Source: Flavobacteriales bacterium (lineage in GTDB: Bacteria > Bacteroidota > Bacteroidia > Flavobacteriales_F > PHOS-HE28). From it: a stretch of 7,318 bases of DNA. The stretch covers positions 1 through 7,318 of the forward strand of contig JACJZH010000030.1 in NCBI GenBank assembly GCA_020635695.1, in the 5' to 3' direction. The notes under the pieces are model-generated. The model ran no database searches and was not told the origin of the DNA. It worked only from the letters and a program-made list of their open reading frames with translations. Below, in pieces: positions 1 through 6,233 of this stretch. A program made the translations under genes and the position numbers. Each line of letters opens with the position of its first letter. The stretch's first letter is position 1.

Positions 1-42
1 GAACAGCGCAGCCGGGTGACGGCGCGCTTCGTACTGCGCTGA
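1..42 (+). CDS. Possible 3' end of a convergent plus-strand gene (partial)
   Basis: Reading from base 1 in frame gives EQRSRVTARFVLR followed by TGA at 40-42. The codons have G or C in the third position almost throughout (GAA and GTA are the exceptions), as in the real genes of this window. The alternating hydrophobic ending TARFVLR would suit a final beta strand, as in Bacteroidota outer-membrane proteins, but 13 residues are far too few to name a family. The TGA abuts the stop codon of the convergent phosphodiesterase gene (43-45), so the two genes would end tail to tail with no spacer. The frame could instead be open by chance, since 13 sense codons is a short run in GC-rich DNA. The gene body lies outside the window. 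Confidence 0.4.
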   Translation, partial: EQRSRVTARFVLR

Positions 43-942
43 TCACTCCCGCTCCAACAGGCGTAGTAAGCGGTCCGGGTGATCGGTGATGATGCCGTCC
101 ACGCCCAGATCGATCATGCGCTGCATGTCGTTCTCCTGGTTCACGGTCCACACCACCAGTTGGATGTCGCGCTCCCGCAGGTGACGCACCAAGGCATCGT
201 CCACCACGCCGAACCACGGGCTGTAGGCGGACGGTGAAAAGCTCAGACGACCGAGGTTGGTGGTCACGTCGTCATCGTTCTCCACCAGCAGGGCCAGGTC
301 CAGGTCCGGGTCCACGGCATGAAGGGCCTCCAGCATGGCGGGGTCGAAGCTTTGGAGCAGACAGCGGTCGTTGATGCCCAGCGAATCGATCGTGTTCACC
401 ACCAGCGTGGCGTATGCCTCCGGGTGCGGCTGAAAGCGCCCGTACCAGTCGGGGTCGCTCTTCACCTCGATGTTGTAGCTCATGGTGCGCAGGCCCTCGG
501 AGATCACGTGCTCCTCGATGGTGCGTACCGCCTCGCTGAGCAGCGGCTTGGACACGGCCACCCGTTCCTGCTGGGGAAAGTCGGGATGCGGGCGGCTGCC
601 GCAGTCGAACTGCACCAGGTCGGCGGCGGCCATGGCGTGGATGTTCAGCAGGCGCTCGTGCTCGGCGGCGATGCTGTCGCCGTTGGCATCCAGGCAGATG
701 CGGTGGCTCATCCAGGGCTCGTGGCTCACCACCAGCTGGCCATCGCCACTGGCCACCACGTCCATCTCGATCCAGTCGCAGCCCAGCTCGGCGGCCTTCA
801 GGAAGGCGGGCACGGTGTTCTCGGGCAGCAGCCCCCGGCAGCCACGGTGGCCATGCACTTCGGGCGGATCGCGGTGTTCGGTCATGGCGGTGCAGGCGCT
901 CAGGAGGAAAGCTACGGCGAGCAGGGGATCAGGGCGTGCCAT
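43..942 (-). CDS. Glycerophosphodiester phosphodiesterase, probable lipoprotein
   Basis: This 299-residue protein belongs to the GDPD family, which hydrolyses glycerophosphodiesters to glycerol-3-phosphate and an alcohol using a metal ion in a TIM barrel. Visible family marks are HGHRG (30-34, catalytic His32 and Arg33), PENT (40-43), the metal-ligand pair Glu59/Asp61 in IEMDV, catalytic His74 in VVSHEP, Glu159 and Lys161 in NIEVKS, LQSFD (196-200), WTVN (265-268) and the C-terminal GVDGIITDHPDRL (280-292). The His74 motif reads HE rather than the commoner HD. The N-terminus is a short hydrophobic stretch ending in LSAC (Cys17), a lipobox, so the mature enzyme is probably anchored in the cell envelope. 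The reading frame stays open upstream to 1146, but the ATG at 942 was chosen because it gives this signal peptide; the upstream part is antisense-like low-complexity sequence inside the dehydrogenase gene. The gene overlaps the dehydrogenase by 14 bases and has no Shine-Dalgarno sequence. It is the last gene of the minus-strand run. It may recycle phospholipid head-group esters; the substrate cannot be read from the sequence. Confidence 0.93.
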   Translation of the reverse strand: MARPDPLLAVAFLLSACTAMTEHRDPPEVHGHRGCRGLLPENTVPAFLKAAELGCDWIEMDVVASGDGQLVVSHEPWMSHRICLDANGDSIAAEHERLLNIHAMAAADLVQFDCGSRPHPDFPQQERVAVSKPLLSEAVRTIEEHVISEGLRTMSYNIEVKSDPDWYGRFQPHPEAYATLVVNTIDSLGINDRCLLQSFDPAMLEALHAVDPDLDLALLVENDDDVTTNLGRLSFSPSAYSPWFGVVDDALVRHLRERDIQLVVWTVNQENDMQRMIDLGVDGIITDHPDRLLRLLERE

Positions 943-1876
943 GGGGAAAGGCGTTGAGGATCTTGTCGGCGAGCACGGCGGCCATTTTCTCCTTCCCCTC
1001 GTGGGTGACGCCCGCGACGTGGGGGGTGATGAGCACCCGTTCGTGGCGGAGCAGGCGGTCGAGGGTCTCGCCACCGGCTTCGCGGTCCAGGCCGGAAAGG
1101 TCGGGCCGTTCAAATTCCAGTACATCGAGCCCGGCGCCACGGACACGGCCGTTGTCCAGCGCTTCGAGCAGGGCGGCGGTGTCCACCACGGGACCGCGGG
1201 AGGTGTTCAGGAACCAGACCGGTCTCCGCAGGGTGGAGAAGAAGTCGTGGTCGGCGTAGTGGCGGGTCTCGTTGTTCAACGGCAGGTGCAGGCTGATCAC
1301 GTCGGCTTCCTGTTGGACGCGTTCCAGCGAGGCTTCTTCCACATGACCGGCCGAAAAGCCGCTCCGGTACTTGTCGTGGGCCAGCACGCGCACCCCGAAG
1401 CCGGCGAGCTTCTCCGCGAAGGCCGTGCCCATGTGCCCGTAGCCGATGATGCCCACGGTGGAACCGGCGAGGTCGTGGCCGCGGTTCGGTTCGCGCCGCC
1501 AATGGCCCTCGCGCACTTCCGCGTTCGCGCGGCAGACGTGCTTCATGAGCACCAGCAGGTGGGCGATGGCCATCTCACCCACACCGTCGCGGTTGCCTTC
1601 GGGACTGTTGAAGACCTGCACGCCCTGCCCGGCGCACTGTTCGCGGTCGATGTTCTCCAGGCCGGAGCCCACGCGCCCGATGAAGCGGAGGGCGGGAATG
1701 GCGGCGATGGTGGATGCATCCAGCCGGCGGCTGCGGACGATGATGCCTTCAGCCCCGGCCAGTGCGGAGGTGAGCTGTTCGTCAGGGGTCCCTTCCAGCG
1801 ACAGGCACTGATGGCCGGCGGCCTGCAGGCGTTCGGCCAGCACCGGATGCACGTGGTCGATGAAGGCGATGCGCAT
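929..1876 (-). CDS. D-2-hydroxyacid dehydrogenase (phosphoglycerate dehydrogenase-like)
   Basis: This 315-residue NAD-dependent D-isomer-specific 2-hydroxyacid dehydrogenase is probably cytoplasmic. The substrate-binding half contains GRVGSGLENID (67-77) and SPEGNRDGVGE (91-101). The Rossmann half has GYGHMG (145-150) and Asp168 after the second strand, which favours NAD over NADP. The catalytic set is complete: Arg227 in NTSRG, Glu256 in LDVLEFE and His286 in ITPHVAG. It resembles the Bacteroidota proteins often labelled phosphoglycerate dehydrogenase, the first step of serine synthesis, but it lacks the C-terminal ACT domain of the approximately 410-residue E. coli SerA, and this family also includes other 2-ketoacid reductases. 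I therefore give no symbol. Two starts are possible: GTG at 1885, which overlaps the mgtE stop as GTGA, or ATG at 1876, five bases past that stop. I chose the ATG because MRIAFIDHVHP starts where relatives start, as I recall them. No serC or serB is adjacent to support a serine role. Confidence 0.9.
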   Translation of the reverse strand: MRIAFIDHVHPVLAERLQAAGHQCLSLEGTPDEQLTSALAGAEGIIVRSRRLDASTIAAIPALRFIGRVGSGLENIDREQCAGQGVQVFNSPEGNRDGVGEMAIAHLLVLMKHVCRANAEVREGHWRREPNRGHDLAGSTVGIIGYGHMGTAFAEKLAGFGVRVLAHDKYRSGFSAGHVEEASLERVQQEADVISLHLPLNNETRHYADHDFFSTLRRPVWFLNTSRGPVVDTAALLEALDNGRVRGAGLDVLEFERPDLSGLDREAGGETLDRLLRHERVLITPHVAGVTHEGKEKMAAVLADKILNAFPHGTP

Positions 1877-1881
1877 GGGCT

Positions 1882-3249
1882 TCACCAGGGCATGCCGTAG
1901 AGCAGCCGCCCCACCACGAAGTACACGATCAGTCCGAAGATGTCGTTGAGCGTGGTGATGAAGGGGCCGGTGGCCAGGGCGGGGTCCACCTTCACGCGGT
2001 CCAGCAATAGCGGCGTGAGGGTGCCGAAGAGGGCGGCGAAGATGATGACGGTGAACAGGGCGATGCTGACCGTGAAGCTGAGCGGCTGGGCGCTGCCGAT
2101 GGTGAGGTTGTAGACCAGGATCAGCGCACCGCAGACCAGCGCGTTGAGCAACGCCACGGAGAGCTCCTTCATCAGGCGTGCCACGATGCCGCCGGTGGCG
2201 ATGGTGCGATTGGCCAGGCCCTGCACGATGATGGCCGAGCTCTGCACGCCCACGTTGCCGCCCATGGCCGCGATCAGGGGGATGAAGAAGGCCAGCTTGG
2301 GGTCGATGCGCAGCTGCTCCTCGTAGAGCGAGATCACGTTCGCCACGAGGATGCCGCCCACCAGGCCGATCAGCAGCCAGGGCAGCCGGGCGCGTGTGAG
2401 GCGCAGCACCTTGTCGTCGGAGTCCACGGAACCGCTGATGCCGGAGGCCATCTGGTAGTCCTTCTCCGCCTCCTCCTCCATCACGTCCATCACGTCGTCG
2501 AAGGTGATGCGGCCCGTGAGCCGGCCGTCCTCGGTGACCACCGGGAGCACCACCACGTCGTACTTCTTCATGGTGCTCACCACGTCCTCGGCATCGTCAT
2601 CGACCTTCACGCTCACCACGTCCTCGTCGCAGATGTGCTTGATGAGCGTGCGCGTGCTCTCTGCGGAGAACAGCAGCTGCTTGAGCGGCAGGATGCCCAG
2701 CAGGCGCTCGTCCTTGTCCACCACGTACACGGTGTAGACCTGGTCCACCTCCTCGGCCTGTCTGCGCATCTCCAGGATGGCGCGGGCCACGGTCCAGTCG
2801 GAGCGCACCTTCACGAGCTCCTTGCCCATGATGGCGCCGGCGGTGCCGTCCTCGTAGCCGAGCAGTTCCTCGATGTCGTCCGCCTGCTCGGCGTCCTCGA
2901 GCAGGTCCAGCACCTCCTTGGCCTTGTCCTCGGGCAGTTCGGACATCACCAGGGCGGCGTCGTCCGACTCGATGTTCTCGATCACCTTCTCGGCGATCTC
3001 CTGCGAGGTGAGGCCTTCGAGCAGTTTTTCGCGGACGTCCTCGTCGAGTTCCAGGATGGCCTCGGCGGCCGTCTCCGGTTCCAACAGGCGCAGGACGTAG
3101 CGGGCCTCGTCGGGGCTCAGGCGGTCCAGCACGCCCCCGATGTCGGCGGGGTGCAGCTCGCTGACCACGGACAGGATGTCGCTGTCGCGGCCCTCCTCCA
3201 CGTCGTCCTGGAGGCGCTCCAGGAGGCTTTTCGTGAGTTCGAAGGACAT
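1882..3249 (-). CDS. mgtE: Magnesium transporter MgtE
   Basis: This 455-residue inner-membrane Mg2+ channel/transporter has the full MgtE layout and normal length. Residues 1-135 form the acidic helical N-domain, with SELHPADIGGVLDRL (30-44) and the DLLEDAEQADDIEELLGYEDGTAG segment (115-138). A pair of CBS domains follows (about 139-203 and 204-262), containing VYVVDKDERLLG and VLPVVTEDGRLTG. A linking helix leads to five membrane segments at about 288-308, 320-343, 364-385, 391-415 and 424-449. Pore-family signatures are GGNVGVQSSAI (330-340) and DPALATGPFITTLNDIFGL (422-440); Asp436 appears to match the conserved selectivity-filter Asp of Thermus MgtE. In that family the acidic N and CBS domains bind Mg2+ and close the pore when cytosolic Mg2+ is high, so regulation is probably built into the protein. 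The ATG at 3249 was chosen over the longer open frame to 3375, which would run into rsmA. GGAAAG lies nine bases upstream, a weak ribosome-binding site. The gene follows rsmA after a 46-base gap with a possible promoter, and it ends 5 bases before the dehydrogenase ATG. Confidence 0.97.
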   Translation of the reverse strand: MSFELTKSLLERLQDDVEEGRDSDILSVVSELHPADIGGVLDRLSPDEARYVLRLLEPETAAEAILELDEDVREKLLEGLTSQEIAEKVIENIESDDAALVMSELPEDKAKEVLDLLEDAEQADDIEELLGYEDGTAGAIMGKELVKVRSDWTVARAILEMRRQAEEVDQVYTVYVVDKDERLLGILPLKQLLFSAESTRTLIKHICDEDVVSVKVDDDAEDVVSTMKKYDVVVLPVVTEDGRLTGRITFDDVMDVMEEEAEKDYQMASGISGSVDSDDKVLRLTRARLPWLLIGLVGGILVANVISLYEEQLRIDPKLAFFIPLIAAMGGNVGVQSSAIIVQGLANRTIATGGIVARLMKELSVALLNALVCGALILVYNLTIGSAQPLSFTVSIALFTVIIFAALFGTLTPLLLDRVKVDPALATGPFITTLNDIFGLIVYFVVGRLLYGMPW

Positions 3250-3271
3250 CCGGATCGGCTTTCCATGGACA

Positions 3272-3286
3272 CCCCGGGCTTCGGGG
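3272..3286 (-). other. GC-rich hairpin between rsmA and mgtE
   Basis: CCCCG at 3272-3276 pairs with CGGGG at 3282-3286 around a five-base loop. In the minus-strand transcript it lies just after the rsmA stop and about 22 bases before the mgtE ATG. No run of U follows it, so it is unlikely to stop transcription. It could protect the 5' end of a transcript that begins here, slow ribosomes, or be a chance pairing in GC-rich DNA. Confidence 0.25.
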
Positions 3287-3290
3287 CCGC

Positions 3291-3298
3291 CAAAGCTA
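3291..3298 (-). promoter_or_regulatory. Possible Bacteroidota -7 box (TAGCTTTG) upstream of mgtE
   Basis: The minus strand reads TAGCTTTG, an exact fit to the Bacteroidota sigma-A -7 consensus TAnnTTTG. It begins at the TAG stop of rsmA and lies in the only sizeable gap of the operon, so transcription could start near 3284-3286 and give mgtE a leader of about 35 bases. Against it, I see no TTG at the usual -33 spacing; the nearest TTG is 30 bases upstream. I noticed no other minus-strand match in the window while reading, but I did not scan it computationally. Confidence 0.3.
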
Positions 3299-4072
3299 CG
3301 AAGAGCCGGCCGGGCGGGCGGCCAGCGCCAACTGGGTGAAGTCGGCCACGGAAAGCCGCTCGGCACGCAGCCCACGCCAGGGTTCGGGCACGCCGCCCTC
3401 CAGGCCAGGGAAGCCCTTCAGTGCGTTGTTCAACGTCTTCCGCCGTTGGTTGAAGGCCATCTTCACCAGGGCGGTGAACACCTTCTCATCGCAAGGGAGC
3501 TGCTGCACCCCGTTCCGCCGCATGCGGATCACCGAACTGCGCACCTTGGGCGGGGGGATGAAGGAGCCCGGCTCCACGTGGAAGAGGGACTCCAGGTCGT
3601 ACCAGGCCTGGGCCAGCACGCTGGTGATGCCGTAGGTCCGGGACCCCGGCGGGGCGCACAGGCGGTCGGCCACCTCCTTCTGGAACATGCCCACCACCTC
3701 GGTGCAGCGGTCGCGGTGCTCCAGCACGCGGAACACGATCTGGGTGCTGATGTTGTAGGGAAAGTTGCCGATGACGGCGAAGGGCTCGTCGTGCGTGAGG
3801 GCACGCAGGTCCAACTTCAGGAAGTCACCCTCCACCAAGTGCAGGTCCGGGTGCTCGGAGCGCAGGTAGGTGGCGGCCTCGGCATCGAGCTCGATGGCCG
3901 TCAGGTCCAGGTCGTGGCGCTGAAGCAAGTGGCGGGTAAGGGCCCCGGTGCCCGGCCCGATCTCCAGCACACGCGTGTACCCTCCATGCCCGGTCAGGCT
4001 GGAGGCGATGCGCTGCGCGATGCCCTCCTCCTTGAGGAAGTGCTGGCCGAAATGCTTCTTGGGTCGGACCAC
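3296..4072 (-). CDS. rsmA: 16S rRNA dimethyladenosine transferase RsmA (KsgA)
   Basis: This 258-residue cytoplasmic enzyme transfers four methyl groups from S-adenosylmethionine to the two adjacent adenosines in the 3'-terminal hairpin of 16S rRNA (A1518 and A1519 in E. coli), a late checkpoint in 30S assembly. Family marks are KKHFGQHFL at the N-terminus (5-13), the SAM-binding EIGPGTGALT (37-46), Glu61 in IELD, GDF at 82-84, the catalytic NFPYNIST (103-110), FIPPPKVRSSVIRM (171-184) and the C-terminal-domain signature FNQRRKTLNNAL (207-218). The length is normal and no key motif is missing. The start is a GTG at 4072, two bases after the stop of the DUF4286 gene; it puts the conserved KKHFGQHFL motif five residues from the start, as usual in this family. 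This implies translational coupling to the upstream gene. mgtE follows after 46 bases; both products bear on ribosome function, since ribosomes hold much of the cell's Mg2+, but that link is an inference. Confidence 0.97.
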   Translation of the reverse strand: MVRPKKHFGQHFLKEEGIAQRIASSLTGHGGYTRVLEIGPGTGALTRHLLQRHDLDLTAIELDAEAATYLRSEHPDLHLVEGDFLKLDLRALTHDEPFAVIGNFPYNISTQIVFRVLEHRDRCTEVVGMFQKEVADRLCAPPGSRTYGITSVLAQAWYDLESLFHVEPGSFIPPPKVRSSVIRMRRNGVQQLPCDEKVFTALVKMAFNQRRKTLNNALKGFPGLEGGVPEPWRGLRAERLSVADFTQLALAARPAGSS

Positions 4073-4074
4073 GA

Positions 4075-4383
4075 TCAGCTCTTGTCCACCACCTCAAGCA
4101 GGGTGCGGAAGGCCACGAAGCGGCCGCCGAAGCGGCCCTGGGTCTTCGCCTGGAGCGCCGGCGCCAGGTCGTCCCGGTAGCGCTCGTAGGTGGGCATGTC
4201 GGCACAGGCGTACTGCACCGCGTAGGTGACCCCGCCCTCGTCGTCCGCCAGTACGCGGCTCATGCGGTGCTCCAGGAAGCAACCGGTGGCCATCACCTCG
4301 GGGATGTGCTCCTCGCGCATCCACCGCACCCATTCGTCGTGGGCGTCGTGGTCGATGTTGATGGTGACGTTGTAGAGGATCAT
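4075..4383 (-). CDS. DUF4286 family protein
   Basis: This small protein of 102 residues has no signal peptide or membrane segment and is probably cytoplasmic. The start MILYNVTINI, the block DEWVRWMREEHIPEVMATG (16-34), the GGVTYAVQY strand (50-58) and the end FVAFRTLLEVVD (89-100) match the Bacteroidota family DUF4286 as I remember it. Its biochemical function is unknown. The apparent order strand (2-11), helix (14-33), strands (36-46 and 51-60), helix (63-82), strand (89-100) fits a ferredoxin-like dimeric alpha-beta barrel, a fold shared by small heme or aromatic oxygenases and many regulatory dimers; this is an inference from the pattern. The ATG overlaps the TPR gene stop as ATGA, and its own stop is two bases before the rsmA GTG, so it is coupled on both sides. 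The frame is open upstream to 4923, but that part is a shadow of the TPR gene. A role near ribosome maturation is only suggested by position. Confidence 0.85.
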   Translation of the reverse strand: MILYNVTINIDHDAHDEWVRWMREEHIPEVMATGCFLEHRMSRVLADDEGGVTYAVQYACADMPTYERYRDDLAPALQAKTQGRFGGRFVAFRTLLEVVDKS

Positions 4384-6230
4384 GGGTGCGGGTCCGATGC
4401 TGGGGGGGCTGGAACCTCCTCCGGGGCGGGCAGGTCGCCGCGCAGCCGGCGGAAGCGTTCCCGGGCCTCGGGCACGAAGATGCTGCCGCTCTGCTCGAAG
4501 AGGAGCTTCTCGTAATACTGCTGGGCCTTCTCCGGGTCGTTCAGCTTGTCCTCGTACAGGCGCCCAAGGTCCAGCAGGGCGTTGTCCACCAGGATGTCGA
4601 GCGGGTACAGTTCCAGCAGCTTCTCCAGGAACACCGCGGCGGTGTCGTATTGCTGGCGGGCGTAGGCGATGTGGTAGCGCTGGTAGAGGATCTCGTCGCC
4701 GAGGCTGTGCATGGGGTATTCCAGTTCCAGGCTGTCCAGCGCATCGAGGGCCTCGTCGTAGCGGTGCTGGAACACGAGCAGCTCGGCGCGGGCGTAGTGG
4801 GAGAGGGGTACGCTGTTGCTGTCCAGCCCCAGGTTGTCGCTGATCAGCAGGGAGAGCTCCATGGCGTCGTTGGCGATCAGCTTGGAGGTGGAGGCCTTGA
4901 GCACGTCCAGCTGCGCCTGGCACCAGAGGAAGTCCCCGGCGTAGAAGGACACCCTGGCGTTCCGAAAGCGGGCCTCGTGGCCGATCAGGTCGTACTTGAA
5001 GTCCAGGTCCACCTGGGAGTAGAGCAGGGAGGCCTCCCAGATGTCGCCGTCCAGCACGTGCACGTCGGCCAGGTCCAGCTTCAGCTGGGCCTCGGTGGCG
5101 GGCTCCAGGTTGGGCAGGGCCAGGGCCTGCTCCAGCGTGTTGCGCGCAGCAGGTGTCTCGTTGAGGTGGTAGGCCTCCACCCGTGCGAGACCGCGCATCA
5201 GCTTCACGGTGCTTGGCAGGCGTCCAAGCTCATCGAGGGTCCTGCGGTATTCATCACGCAGGCGGATCAGGTCCTCCTGTGCGGGTTCGGCCTGTGCGGT
5301 CACCTCTTCGTTCAGCGCCTGCACCAACCCGATGCGGGCCAACGGGTAGTTGGGCAGTCCCCCACCCAGGTCGGCCACGTACTGGTAGCACTTCACAGCG
5401 GTGCCATAGGCGTGGTTGGAGAGGGCGATGTCGCCGAGCTCCATGAGCCGGTCGCCATTTCCCTGGCTCCGTTTGTCCATGGCCTTGCTCTGCACGAACG
5501 CGCTGGTCAGGTCCTTCTGCTGCACGTACATCCAGATCAGCAGGTCCTGGTAGATCTCGCGGGAAGGGTCGCGCTGGATGCGTCGCAGGAGCTCCGTGCG
5601 CAACAGGTCGGAGCGTTCGTCGCGCACCTCGAAGTCGATGTAGCGGCCCAGGCTGTTCTGCACGCTCTGGATGTAGTTCTCGTTCACGGCCAGCAGGTCC
5701 ATGAACGAAGTGATCATGCGTTCCATGTCGCCCTTGGCGGCATACAACGTGGCCAGCTCGTAGTTGAAGATCTGGTCGTTGCGCAGCAGCTTCTGCCCAC
5801 GTTCATAGGCCTCGATGGCCCGATCGTACTCCCCTTCCTTGCTGAAGGCATTGGCCACGGTGCGCACCCCGTTCTGATCGGCACGCATGTCCTTCAGGGC
5901 CTTGTCGTACTGCTGCCTGGCCTTGTCCTCATCGCCCATCAGCTTGTACACGCCGCCGAGGTCGATCAGGTACTTCGGGTCGTCCGAGCGGCGCACCCGT
6001 TCCTTGGCCAGTTTCTCGGCATCGTCGTAGCGCTGCAGGGCCGTGTAGCTCTTGAGCAACTGGTCGTAGAAGAAGGGCGTGTTGTTCTGCCGGTAGAGCT
6101 TCTCGTAGTAGAGCAGCGCCCGTTCATAGTCACCCTGTTGAAAGTACTGGGTCGCCAGCTGTTCATCGGTCCCGGGCTGCGCGCCAAGCGCGGCGGGAAG
6201 CAGGAACAGGAGCAACAGCAGCGGACGCAT
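4380..6230 (-). CDS. Exported tetratricopeptide (TPR) repeat protein
   Basis: This is a 616-residue protein made almost wholly of TPR-type helical hairpins. Residues 1-17 form a Sec signal peptide (MRPLLLLLFLLPAALGA) with a signal peptidase I site before Gln18 and no lipobox, so the mature protein should be periplasmic or beyond. TPR-like units are clear at about 21-48, 55-82, 84-116, 122-149 and 154-182, less regular at 222-250, 259-290 and 342-372, and clear again at 380-410, 415-446, 476-506, 513-543 and 548-580. Typical examples are YFQQGDYERALLYYEKL and LGRLYEDKLNDPEKAQQYYEKL. Residues 598-616 are a Pro- and Ala-rich tail. TPR proteins are scaffolds that bind other proteins; no catalytic domain is seen, and the partner is unknown. 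The gene starts three bases after the lipoprotein stop, and its stop overlaps the DUF4286 start (ATGA). An exported protein between two cytosolic translation enzymes is unusual in function, though I recall a TPR gene beside serS and DUF4286 in other Bacteroidota. Confidence 0.9.
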   Translation of the reverse strand: MRPLLLLLFLLPAALGAQPGTDEQLATQYFQQGDYERALLYYEKLYRQNNTPFFYDQLLKSYTALQRYDDAEKLAKERVRRSDDPKYLIDLGGVYKLMGDEDKARQQYDKALKDMRADQNGVRTVANAFSKEGEYDRAIEAYERGQKLLRNDQIFNYELATLYAAKGDMERMITSFMDLLAVNENYIQSVQNSLGRYIDFEVRDERSDLLRTELLRRIQRDPSREIYQDLLIWMYVQQKDLTSAFVQSKAMDKRSQGNGDRLMELGDIALSNHAYGTAVKCYQYVADLGGGLPNYPLARIGLVQALNEEVTAQAEPAQEDLIRLRDEYRRTLDELGRLPSTVKLMRGLARVEAYHLNETPAARNTLEQALALPNLEPATEAQLKLDLADVHVLDGDIWEASLLYSQVDLDFKYDLIGHEARFRNARVSFYAGDFLWCQAQLDVLKASTSKLIANDAMELSLLISDNLGLDSNSVPLSHYARAELLVFQHRYDEALDALDSLELEYPMHSLGDEILYQRYHIAYARQQYDTAAVFLEKLLELYPLDILVDNALLDLGRLYEDKLNDPEKAQQYYEKLLFEQSGSIFVPEARERFRRLRGDLPAPEEVPAPPASDPHP

Positions 6231-6233
6231 GGA

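Noticed and set aside
943..1146. N-terminal extension of the phosphodiesterase to 1146
   Set aside because: The extra 68 residues overlap the dehydrogenase in another frame, look like Ser/Pro/Arg-rich shadow sequence, and would bury the lipoprotein signal peptide.
482..1900. A 472-codon plus-strand open frame opposite the phosphodiesterase and dehydrogenase genes
   Set aside because: The minus strand here encodes two proteins with complete catalytic motifs; the plus-strand product has no recognisable motif and spans both genes and their junction.
3272..3286. Intrinsic terminator after rsmA
   Set aside because: The stem is five base pairs and no U-rich run follows on the minus strand.
3250..3295. 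A Mg2+ riboswitch (M-box or mgtA-type leader) before mgtE
   Set aside because: The gap is only 46 bases, too short for these elements, and only one five-base-pair hairpin is visible.
2635..4180. Overlapping plus-strand open frames opposite mgtE and rsmA
   Set aside because: They are antisense shadows of two strongly supported genes and cross the mgtE/rsmA boundary without regard to it.
4415..4422. GGAGGAGG on the minus strand as a ribosome-binding site for DUF4286
   Set aside because: It is more than 30 bases before the ATG at 4383, too far, and encodes Glu-Glu-Val of the TPR protein tail.
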